The notes below the pieces were generated by a model. It searched no databases and was not told the DNA's origin. It worked only from the letters and a program-made list of their open reading frames with translations. The translations under genes were made by a program, and so were the position numbers. DNA of 5,878 nt from positions 1 through 5,878 of the forward strand of contig JASLGC010000123.1 of the NCBI GenBank assembly GCA_030150335.1, written 5' to 3'. Below, piece after piece: positions 1-5,878 of this stretch. Each line of letters begins with the position of its first letter. The first letter of the stretch is position 1. This stretch comes from Flavobacterium sp. (GTDB lineage Bacteria > Bacteroidota > Bacteroidia > Flavobacteriales > Flavobacteriaceae).

Positions 1-317
1 GTGATGTTGTTATCTACAACTTGGTAACTCCTGATGGAGATGGGAAAAATGATTATTTCATTATTGATAATATCAATAGGTTCCCAAATAATACAGTAGA
101 GATTTACAACCGTTGGGGAGTTAAAGTTTATGATACCAAGAGTTATGATAGCAATGGAAATGTTTTCCGTGGTTATTCAGAAGGGCGTGTTACCATAAAT
201 AAAAATGAGAAACTACCAACAGGAACATATTTCTACATCGTAACATATGAGTACAAAGATGCCCAGGGTTCTCGAATGATTAAGAAATCAGGTTATCTGC
301 ATTTAGAAAGCAACTAA
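1..317 (+). CDS. 3' end of a T9SS-secreted surface protein with a type B (gliding-motility-associated, CHU_C) C-terminal sorting domain
   Basis: Only the last 104 residues are present. The reading frame (first full codon at base 3) is open to the left edge, so the gene begins upstream and the TTG at 21 is not its start. The visible part is essentially one CHU_C/TIGR04131 domain. It shows VTPDGDGKNDYF (the hallmark 'TPNGDGxND' entry), VEIYNRWGVKVYD (the 'I(Y/F)NRWG' strand), LPTGTYFYIV near the end, and a closing GYLHLE strand. In this family the domain is the export signal read by the type IX secretion system, and the upstream part is usually a long repeat-rich adhesin or enzyme carried to the cell surface. 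The stop lies 12 nt before a PorP/SprF gene, the arrangement expected for a type B cargo with its partner barrel. The cargo's function cannot be read from this window. The domain call is secure. Confidence 0.93.
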   Translation, partial: DVVIYNLVTPDGDGKNDYFIIDNINRFPNNTVEIYNRWGVKVYDTKSYDSNGNVFRGYSEGRVTINKNEKLPTGTYFYIVTYEYKDAQGSRMIKKSGYLHLESN

Positions 318-329
318 GAGAGAAAATTG

Positions 330-1262
330 ATGAATATTCAAGATAAAATTAAAAAGATTGGAATCAGCCTACTAGCAGTAGGTTGTTTCACTTATACACA
401 TGCACAACAAGACCCTCAGTTTACACAATATATGTATAATACCAGTAATGTGAATCCCGCTTATGCAGGATCAAGAGGAGTACTTAGTGTGTTTGGTATG
501 TATAGAACCCAATGGGTAGGATTAGATGGAGCACCGAAAACGGCTAATGTTTCAGTCTCTGCACCATTAGGAGAGAGTGGTTTAGGTTTAGGCGTACACT
601 TCACAAATGATCGTTTAGGAGCAATGGATGAAAATAATATATCGGTTGACTTATCATATGCTGTAGATTTAAATATTGATTATAAATTGGCTTTTGGATT
701 AAAGGGAACTGCTAATTTATTGGATGTAGACTATACAAAATTGCATATCCACAACACAACAGATCCAGTATCTCAAGAAAATATAAATAATAAGTTTTCA
801 CCAAATTTAGGTGCGGGAGTTTATTTGTATTCAGATAAATCATATTTAGGATTTTCTATTCCTAATTTTCTAACAACAGATCGCTATGATGACAATGATG
901 TTAGGACAATGCGTCAAAAAGCCCATTATTATTTAATGGGGGGATATGTTTTTGATTTGAGCGAAAATTTGAAATTCAAACCAGCTTTCCTTGCAAAAGC
1001 AGTTGAAGGAGCCCCTCTTCAAGTAGACTTAACAGCCAACTTTTTAATTGTAGAGAAGTTTACATTAGGTGGTGCTTATCGTTGGGATGCTTCAGTGAGT
1101 GCTTTAGCAGGATTCCAGATTAATGATAATTTGTTTATCGGTTATGCTTATGATGCAGAAACGACTAAACTAGCTAGGTATAATTCAGGATCACATGAAA
1201 TATTTTTGCGTTTTGAATTATTTAAACGCAATACTAAAATTAATGCACCTCGATTCTTCTAA
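330..1262 (+). CDS. PorP/SprF-family type IX secretion outer-membrane protein
   Basis: A 310-residue outer-membrane protein. The ATG at 330 is preferred over the in-frame TTG at 327 because it is a normal start preceded by a purine-rich AGAGAGAAAA stretch. Residues 1-25 form a signal peptide with a likely cut at THA|QQ. The mature N-terminus carries the family signature QDPQFTQYMYN (27-37) followed by NPAYAG (42-47) and RTQW (59-62). The rest alternates short amphipathic strands with Gly/Asn/Asp turns, as in a beta-barrel, and includes GSHEI (287-291). It ends in an aromatic PRFF, as expected for an outer-membrane barrel. In this family SprF of F. johnsoniae is needed for secretion of the type B cargo SprB. 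Lying directly after a type B cargo gene, this copy is probably the dedicated partner of that cargo and not necessarily the core PorP of the motor complex; the latter point is inference. Length and motifs are intact. Confidence 0.93.
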   Translation: MNIQDKIKKIGISLLAVGCFTYTHAQQDPQFTQYMYNTSNVNPAYAGSRGVLSVFGMYRTQWVGLDGAPKTANVSVSAPLGESGLGLGVHFTNDRLGAMDENNISVDLSYAVDLNIDYKLAFGLKGTANLLDVDYTKLHIHNTTDPVSQENINNKFSPNLGAGVYLYSDKSYLGFSIPNFLTTDRYDDNDVRTMRQKAHYYLMGGYVFDLSENLKFKPAFLAKAVEGAPLQVDLTANFLIVEKFTLGGAYRWDASVSALAGFQINDNLFIGYAYDAETTKLARYNSGSHEIFLRFELFKRNTKINAPRFF

Positions 1263-1274
1263 AAGATTTATAGT

Positions 1275-3236
1275 ATGAGAAAACAAATAATTAAAATCGG
1301 TTTTTTTACGTTGTTATTTTTAGGAGTTTGTATTCAAGGGTACGCTCAGAAAGTAGCAGAAAAAAAAGCAGAAAAAGAGTATAATAAGCTTGCTTATATT
1401 GATGCTATAAAAATTTATGAGCGCATAGCTAGTAAAGGATATACAAACGCATCAATGTTAGAAAAGCTTGGGGATGCAAACTATTTTAATGGACGATTAG
1501 TTGAGGCTAATAAATGGTATAGTGAATTGTTTGAAGGAGAATATTCAGACAAAGGACAAAAGGCTATTTCTTCAGAATATTACTATAGATATGCACAAAC
1601 GTTGAAAGCAGTTGAAAATTATGATCGAGCAAATCAAGTAATGCAACAGTTTGTAGTTTTAGAAAAGGATGATTCAAGAGCTAAGTTATTTGAAGAAAAT
1701 AAAGGGTATTTACAGCAGATAGAGAATCAAGAAGATCGTTATGATTTAAAAGCGATTGATGTTAATTCTGAGTATTCTGATTATGGGGGTACGCTTTTAG
1801 GAAATCAATTGGTTTATACATCAGCTCGTCAAACTGATAAGCAATCAAATAATCAAATACACGAATGGACAAATGAAAGTTTTACAAGTTTGTTTGCAAC
1901 AAATATTAATGAAGATGGAACGTTTAGCGAGCCTGTATTGTTTTCAAAAGAATTAGACTCTCGTGTGAATGATGCAACAGCTGTTTTTACAAAGGATGGT
2001 AAAACGATGTATTTCACACGTAATAATTCAAAACAAAGTGGAAAAAAGAGATACAATAAAGATCAATCATCTTTATTAAAGTTATATAAAGCTACTTTGT
2101 CAGAATCTGGTAAATGGGAGAACTTAGTAGAACTACCATTTAATTCAGATGATTTTAATACAGCTCATCCAGCATTGTCTCCAGATGAAAAGTGGCTATA
2201 TTTTGCTTCAGACCGTAAAGGAACAAGAGGAGAATCAGACATTTTTAGAGTAGGGATTTACGAAAATGGAGAATTTGGGAAACTAGAGAATTTAGGGGAC
2301 AAAATAAACACCTCAGGTCGTGAAACTTTTCCATTTATTTCTAAGGATAATTTACTGTTTTTCTCTTCAGATGGACATCCAGGCTTAGGGGGGTTAGATG
2401 TATTTGTAGCTAAAATTAATGTAGACGGGACTTTCGGTGCAGTTACAAATATGGGAACACCAATCAATAGTAGTTTTGATGATTTTGGGTTCTATATAAA
2501 TGCTAAAAACAGCAAAGGATTTGTTAGTTCAAATAGAGTTAATGGAGTAGATGATATCTACTTTTTTAGTGAAAAGGCATGTGTACAAGCAGTAGAAGGT
2601 GTTGTATTTGATAAGAATACACAGGAGGTTTTAGCTAATAGCTTAGTTGTTATTTCAGATGCACTTTACCAAAGTTCTGATACACTTTATACAGATTCTA
2701 ACGGATATTATAAAATCCAAAAGTTAGATTGTGGCCAAAAATATCGCGTTAAAGCAGAGAAACAAGAGTATAGTACGGTCGAAATGTTTTTTACAACGGA
2801 TTATAAGACAGGTGTGAAGAAAGTAGATATTGGTTTAGAAAAAGTAGAAGAACCAATTACTGTTAACGATGATTTATTTAAGAAATTGAAATTAGAGCCT
2901 ATCTATTTTGACTTTGATAAATCGAATATTCGCCATGATGCTTCTATTGAATTGATTAAAATTGCTGAAGTAATGAAGGAATATCCTACTATGAAAATCG
3001 ATGTTCGTTCACATACAGATAGTAGAGGTAAAGATTCGTATAATTTAAAATTGTCAGATAGACGAGCTAAGTCAACTGTTCAGTGGCTTATAAGTCAAGG
3101 AATAGATTCGAGTAGAATCACAGGAAAAGGATATGGAGAGACTAAGTTGTTAAATAATTGTAGCAATGGAGTTCCTTGTAGTGCTGAAGAGCATCAACTA
3201 AATCGCCGTAGTGAATTTATCGTTATAGAACTTTAA
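1275..3236 (+). CDS. PorE-like OmpA-family protein: TPR, PD40 propeller, carboxypeptidase-regulatory-like and OmpA domains
   Basis: A 653-residue exported protein. Residues 1-24 are a signal peptide (likely cut YA|Q). Residues about 26-150 are helical and Tyr-rich with TPR-like spacing. About 165-432 is a PD40/WD40-like propeller, with blade motifs such as DGKTMYFTRN (241-250), LSPDEKWLYFASDRKG (301-316), KDNLLFFSSDG (357-367) and repeated 'DIF/DVF/DIYF' strands. About 437-522 resembles a carboxypeptidase regulatory-like fold. About 543-651 is an OmpA C-terminal domain. There HTDSRG (580-585) and LSDRRA (593-598) place Asp582 and Arg597 at the spacing of the two peptidoglycan-binding residues of E. 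coli OmpA (D271, R286). Cys629 and Cys635 in the closing loop could form a disulfide. The domain order matches PorE (PG1058) of Porphyromonas gingivalis, a T9SS component. The gene starts 12 nt after the PorP/SprF gene, so it probably anchors that barrel or its cargo to the cell wall (inference). It may be a cluster-specific paralogue, not the core PorE. Confidence 0.92.
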   Translation: MRKQIIKIGFFTLLFLGVCIQGYAQKVAEKKAEKEYNKLAYIDAIKIYERIASKGYTNASMLEKLGDANYFNGRLVEANKWYSELFEGEYSDKGQKAISSEYYYRYAQTLKAVENYDRANQVMQQFVVLEKDDSRAKLFEENKGYLQQIENQEDRYDLKAIDVNSEYSDYGGTLLGNQLVYTSARQTDKQSNNQIHEWTNESFTSLFATNINEDGTFSEPVLFSKELDSRVNDATAVFTKDGKTMYFTRNNSKQSGKKRYNKDQSSLLKLYKATLSESGKWENLVELPFNSDDFNTAHPALSPDEKWLYFASDRKGTRGESDIFRVGIYENGEFGKLENLGDKINTSGRETFPFISKDNLLFFSSDGHPGLGGLDVFVAKINVDGTFGAVTNMGTPINSSFDDFGFYINAKNSKGFVSSNRVNGVDDIYFFSEKACVQAVEGVVFDKNTQEVLANSLVVISDALYQSSDTLYTDSNGYYKIQKLDCGQKYRVKAEKQEYSTVEMFFTTDYKTGVKKVDIGLEKVEEPITVNDDLFKKLKLEPIYFDFDKSNIRHDASIELIKIAEVMKEYPTMKIDVRSHTDSRGKDSYNLKLSDRRAKSTVQWLISQGIDSSRITGKGYGETKLLNNCSNGVPCSAEEHQLNRRSEFIVIEL

Positions 3237-3337
3237 TTGATACCCAAAAAGATTTTAGTTGAGACGATGTTCAAAACAACAAAACATTTTTTTTTCGAAC
3301 CATCTTGCTGAGAGATGTAAAAGCACAGTATTAGCCT
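3237..3337 (+). other. Leader to the terminator: A/T-rich 3' untranslated stretch with weak hairpins
   Basis: This is the stretch between the OmpA-family stop and the terminator stem. It holds a run of nine T (3287-3295) flanked by imperfect complementary arms (3266-3272 and 3297-3304), and a 5-bp hairpin CATCT/AGATG (3301-3305 with 3313-3317). Neither is convincing alone as a terminator. Reading frames here are at most 14 codons and look non-coding. Confidence 0.4.
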
Positions 3338-3378
3338 AAAAGGGACTATCTACAACTAGATAGTCCCTTTTGTTGTTT
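3338..3378 (+). terminator. Strong intrinsic (rho-independent) terminator closing the T9SS cluster
   Basis: The left arm aaaagggactatcta (3338-3352) and the right arm tagatagtccctttt (3357-3371) form a perfect 15-bp stem around a CAAC loop (3353-3356). The T-rich tract ttttgttgttt (3368-3378) overlaps the 3' side of the stem and extends past it. It lies about 100 nt after the OmpA-family stop codon and before the next + strand unit, so it separates the two transcription units. The A-run at the outer left arm would give weaker T-tract termination on the opposite strand as well, but no gene points that way here. Confidence 0.9.
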
Positions 3379-3641
3379 ATATGATTTAGTTAGTTTCCTT
3401 AATATTTTATGAGATGAATAGATGTAGTATTTTTTATAGAATCTATAAGTGACAAATTAGCAGAAAGGAAATTTAGAATTTAAAACTATGTAGCTATTAA
3501 TATTGAATAAGAATATATGGATACTCTATTTGATGAGGATGTGTTATTTATTTATAGTGTGTTTTATGTTAAAAGTTGTTGCGTTTTATTGGGATGAAGT
3601 GTGCAGTGTTCTTTGTTACTGGTTTTAACAGAATGTGACTA
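3379..3641. other. A/T-rich intergenic stretch without a credible gene
   Basis: I see no RNA gene, repeat array or coding region. The longest ATG frame noticed is 26 codons (3517-3597), without supporting signals. A short palindrome TTATAG-AAT-CTATAA (3434-3448) could be an operator or simply chance in A/T-rich DNA. The stretch probably carries regulatory DNA for the lectin-like gene, but only the downstream -7 box can be named. Confidence 0.45.
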
Positions 3642-3649
3642 TACATTTG
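3642..3649 (+). promoter_or_regulatory. Candidate Bacteroidota promoter -7 box (TACATTTG)
   Basis: TACATTTG matches the TAnnTTTG consensus of the primary sigma factor in Flavobacterium and Bacteroides. It lies 70 nt before the ATG of the lectin-like gene, giving a leader of roughly 65 nt. The -33 element is weak: the nearest TTTG (3612-3615) is 26 nt upstream, a little farther than the usual spacing. It is the only exact match I found by eye in the gap, and it is correctly oriented. Confidence 0.5.
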
Positions 3650-3719
3650 TGAATTAATAAGCTATTTAAAAGAATATGATAGTTAAATAAATATTTTAAA
3701 AAAAATACAATAATTTATT

Positions 3720-5138
3720 ATGAGTGAAAAATTACTTCTTAAGGCATTGTTAGTATTGATGATATGTGTTGGTTTTAGTAACAATGGATATTCGCAATTT
3801 CTGTTAAATGAAAGTTTTCGTGGAAAAAACACTGCTGAAAATAATAATATTGTTTTTGGGGGTGAACCAGAATCATATTTAACTGCAAATAAAAACAATA
3901 GTGATTTAGAAGGAAGTGGCTGGTTAAGACTATCTACTGATTCTTTTGATGAAAAAGGATATATCTATATCGATCAGGCATTTCCTTCTAAAAACGGTGT
4001 GTTTATAGATTTTGAATATAAAACGTGGAGAACTAAAGATGGAAAAGTTACAGGTGGTAAAAAATACAAGGGAGGTGATGGTCTGGGGTTTTTCTTATTT
4101 GACGCCACAATTGCCGAATTTGAATTGGGTGGTTATGGAGGGTCATTAGGATATGCTCCAATAGGGAGGACACCTGGTTTAAATGGTGGGTATATTGGAT
4201 TAGGAATCGATGAGTATGGAAATTTTAATAGTGATGCAGGAGGGAAACATATTATAAATGCGTCATCAAAGGGGAAAAGTTTTCCTCATAGCATTGGATT
4301 AAGAGGAGAGACAAAAAGAGGTAAAAATGTATCTATAGATGAAAGTAATAAACAATTAACGTTTGTTGAAATTACAAAAGATCTCCATGGCGTCAATCAA
4401 GTATCATTTGATGAAATTACGAAAAATAGACCCGAAGATACTGAGTTTTACAGACGAGTTCAGGTAGAAATAAAAGAGAAAAAATTAGCTAATAATGAGT
4501 TTGGTTCAGAAGTAGTTGTGCGTTGGGCTGTTTCTCCAGGGGGAGAATTTTATGAGATATTAAGATATACGTATGAAGTAGCCCCTCCTGAAACATTGAA
4601 ATTAGGTTTCGCTGCCTCTACTGGAGGAGCGGTAAATTACCATGAGATACGAGACTTATTTGCTACAACGCCTGATGGTGTTATTGTTGAAAAATCAGTT
4701 AATAAGGCTGTAGCTGCTGTAGATGAGGAACTAATTTATACAATTAAAGTATCTAATCTTTCTGATACTAAATATGAAAACTTTAGTATTAATGATGATT
4801 TAGAAAGTTTACAGCCCTATTTTGAAGTGGAGAGCATTGTTTTTACAAATTTTGGAAATGAAATAAATAAATCATCATTAGCTAAAGATGCGAAAACAAT
4901 ACATAATGTTTCAATGGATTTAGATAAAAGAGGCACTGCTATTTATACAATTAAGGGACGAGTAAAGGATATTCCTGAGGGGGATATGCTTATAAATACA
5001 GCGACTTTAAATATAGATAATTTATCTATTATGAATAAAGAAAAAGAAGCAGTGAAATTAACATCAACAGTTAAAACACAAATAATAAGTAGTGGTATCC
5101 TTATTTCAAATCGAAATATTTATCACAAAGTAAATTAA
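3720..5138 (+). CDS. Secreted L-type-lectin-like protein with one DUF11-type repeat
   Basis: A 472-residue exported protein. Residues 1-25 are a signal peptide with a likely cut YS|Q. Residues about 28-316 look like a concanavalin-A-like (L-type lectin) jelly roll: SGWLRLS near the start, GGDGLGFFLFD (118-128), LGYAP (143-147), GLNGGYIGLGIDEYGNF (153-169), and LKLGFAASTGG (293-303). Asp120, Asp164, Asn168 and Asp172 occupy positions resembling the metal and sugar site of legume-type lectins, but this is inferred from spacing only. Residues about 322-432 form one DUF11-type Ig-like repeat (EKSVNKA, LIYTIKVSN, INTATL). A tail of about 40 residues (433-472) follows. I see no CHU_C or Por-type sorting domain, although homologous architectures often carry many DUF11 copies and such a domain. 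How the protein leaves the periplasm, or whether it does, is therefore unclear. No Shine-Dalgarno is visible; the start sits in an A/T-rich leader and is set by the signal peptide. The ligand is unknown. Confidence 0.85.
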   Translation: MSEKLLLKALLVLMICVGFSNNGYSQFLLNESFRGKNTAENNNIVFGGEPESYLTANKNNSDLEGSGWLRLSTDSFDEKGYIYIDQAFPSKNGVFIDFEYKTWRTKDGKVTGGKKYKGGDGLGFFLFDATIAEFELGGYGGSLGYAPIGRTPGLNGGYIGLGIDEYGNFNSDAGGKHIINASSKGKSFPHSIGLRGETKRGKNVSIDESNKQLTFVEITKDLHGVNQVSFDEITKNRPEDTEFYRRVQVEIKEKKLANNEFGSEVVVRWAVSPGGEFYEILRYTYEVAPPETLKLGFAASTGGAVNYHEIRDLFATTPDGVIVEKSVNKAVAAVDEELIYTIKVSNLSDTKYENFSINDDLESLQPYFEVESIVFTNFGNEINKSSLAKDAKTIHNVSMDLDKRGTAIYTIKGRVKDIPEGDMLINTATLNIDNLSIMNKEKEAVKLTSTVKTQIISSGILISNRNIYHKVN

Positions 5139-5154
5139 AATTAGAAAATTTAAT

Positions 5155-5878
5155 ATGAAAAAGAAATTACTTTCAGTTGCTTTATTAATGGGGAGTTCAT
5201 TTGTTGCACATGCACAAATGGGTATTGGTACAGCTACTCCTAATAAATCTGCGGAGTTAACTATTGAATCCTCTGATAGAGGTTTGTTAATTCCGAGAAT
5301 TGCTTTAATTGATACAAAAGATGACAAAACTATTGTAAACGGAAATGTTGAGAGTCTTTTAGTATATAATACTACGGATAGTGATAAAATAAAACCAGGT
5401 TATTATTACTGGTTTAAAGGTAGTTGGAAACGTTTGACTGCCGATGTTGATATTCAGGGAATTATTGAAGGAACAGTAGGGAATGTATTTTATGAGGGGG
5501 ATAATTTATATTATATAAATAATGAAGGGGAAAAAGTGATTCTAAAAGATAAAATTACCCAGATTCGATATGATGAGGCTACTGGAGATTATGTTTATTA
5601 CAATGAAAATGCTGTAGATAGAAATGGAAAATTAGATATAACAAAAGCATATAGGATAAAGATTCCTGCAAGTGTTATTAAAAATTTTAAAGATATTATT
5701 AATAATGAAGTAGTTAAAAATCATCTATATGATATCATAGAAAATAGTTATGTTGGAGGAAATGTTTATTATGATGGTGATAAGTTTACTTACGTAAATA
5801 AAGAAGGTGAAACTAAAGAAATTACTATTAATGAATTAGTTAAAGCTAATGAAACAGTTACTACTCTTAAGGATAATG
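5155..5878 (+). CDS. 5' part of an exported repeat-containing surface protein (GIGTATP head module)
   Basis: The frame is open to the right edge; 241 codons are visible. It starts 16 nt after the lectin-like gene's stop and is probably co-transcribed with it. Residues 1-20 are a classic signal peptide (MKKKLLSVALL, cut AHA|Q). Residues 21-94 form a head module seen in many Bacteroidota surface proteins: MGIGTATPNKSAEL, then SSDRGLLIPRIAL, then ESLLVYNT and KPGYYYWFKGSWKRL. From about residue 107 there are Tyr/Asn/Gly-rich segments with two copies of a 22-residue repeat (109-130 and 202-223), separated by an Ile/Lys/Asn-rich stretch. I infer a long fibrous or adhesin-like surface protein built from such repeats. 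No catalytic motif is visible, and its C-terminus (including any sorting domain) lies outside the window. Function unknown. Confidence 0.83.
   Translation, partial: MKKKLLSVALLMGSSFVAHAQMGIGTATPNKSAELTIESSDRGLLIPRIALIDTKDDKTIVNGNVESLLVYNTTDSDKIKPGYYYWFKGSWKRLTADVDIQGIIEGTVGNVFYEGDNLYYINNEGEKVILKDKITQIRYDEATGDYVYYNENAVDRNGKLDITKAYRIKIPASVIKNFKDIINNEVVKNHLYDIIENSYVGGNVYYDGDKFTYVNKEGETKEITINELVKANETVTTLKDN
5479..5544 (+). repeat. Protein-coding repeat, copy 1 (GNVFYEGDNLYYINNEGE...)
   Basis: This encodes residues 109-130 of the partial exported protein. Compared with copy 2 it shares GNV-Y-GD and Y-N-EGE at the same spacing. The two copies differ at many codons, so this is an old protein-level duplication, not a recent DNA repeat. 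Confidence 0.65.
5758..5823 (+). repeat. Protein-coding repeat, copy 2 (GNVYYDGDKFTYVNKEGE...)
   Basis: This encodes residues 202-223, 93 residues after copy 1. It is followed by EITINELVKANETVTTL, which may begin the next repeat unit beyond the window edge. Confidence 0.65.

Noticed and set aside
1853..2467. Minus-strand reading frames inside the OmpA-family gene
   Set aside because: They lie opposite a well-supported coding region with clear domains and show no family motif or start signals of their own.
3267..3311. A 14-codon ATG frame directly after the OmpA-family gene
   Set aside because: It is short, dominated by the poly-A and poly-T tracts, and overlaps the weak hairpins before the terminator.
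3308..3317. CTGAGAGATG resembling the core of a TPP (THI-box) riboswitch
   Set aside because: The remaining conserved THI-box blocks and paired arms are absent, it sits downstream of an operon and not before a thiamine gene, and the match is too short.
3517..3597. A 26-codon ATG frame with hydrophobic residues in the intergenic gap
   Set aside because: No ribosome-binding context, no recognisable motif, and a length expected by chance; it also precedes the likely promoter.
3683..3898. Minus-strand 71-codon frame overlapping the lectin-like gene start
   Set aside because: It overlaps the signal peptide region of a credible + strand gene, and its sequence shows no recognisable domain.
5060..5155. 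A frameshift joining the lectin-like gene to the following gene
   Set aside because: The downstream gene has its own ATG and a complete signal peptide, so the two are separate proteins and not one broken gene.
5106..5327. Minus-strand 73-codon frame across the last gene junction
   Set aside because: It is opposite the signal peptide and head module of the exported repeat protein, which is clearly the coding strand.

Overview
The window looks like part of a low-GC chromosome from the Bacteroidota, most likely a member of the Flavobacteriaceae. A Myroides-like organism is a guess from protein style only. The evidence is the strong A/T bias, starts without clear Shine-Dalgarno sequences, a TAnnTTTG-type promoter element, signal peptides ending in A/S-Q, and a set of protein families typical of type IX secretion system (T9SS) surface biology. 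All genes lie on the + strand.

Region 1 (1-3236) is a tight three-gene operon. It holds the 3' end of a large secreted protein with a gliding-motility-associated C-terminal (type B, CHU_C) sorting domain. Next comes a PorP/SprF-family outer-membrane protein, then a PorE-like periplasmic protein with TPR, PD40 propeller, carboxypeptidase-regulatory-like and OmpA peptidoglycan-binding parts. Only 12 nt separate each pair of genes. The layout resembles sprB-sprF of Flavobacterium johnsoniae: a cargo adhesin, the dedicated barrel that secretes or holds it, and a probable cell-wall anchor.

Region 2 (3237-3719) is a 483-nt gap. It contains a very strong intrinsic terminator (perfect 15-bp stem, 4-nt loop) that closes region 1. 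An A/T-rich stretch without a credible gene follows, then a candidate promoter -7 box about 70 nt before the next gene.

Region 3 (3720-5878) is a second transcription unit of two closely spaced exported proteins. The first is an L-type-lectin-like protein with one DUF11-type repeat and no recognisable T9SS sorting domain. The second starts 16 nt later and runs off the window. It has a signal peptide, a 'GIGTATP' head module found in Bacteroidota surface proteins, and at least two copies of a 22-residue 'GNVxYxGD...NxEGE' repeat. The pair may make a surface or matrix adhesin, but that is inference. I see no mobile element, CRISPR array, rRNA or tRNA.
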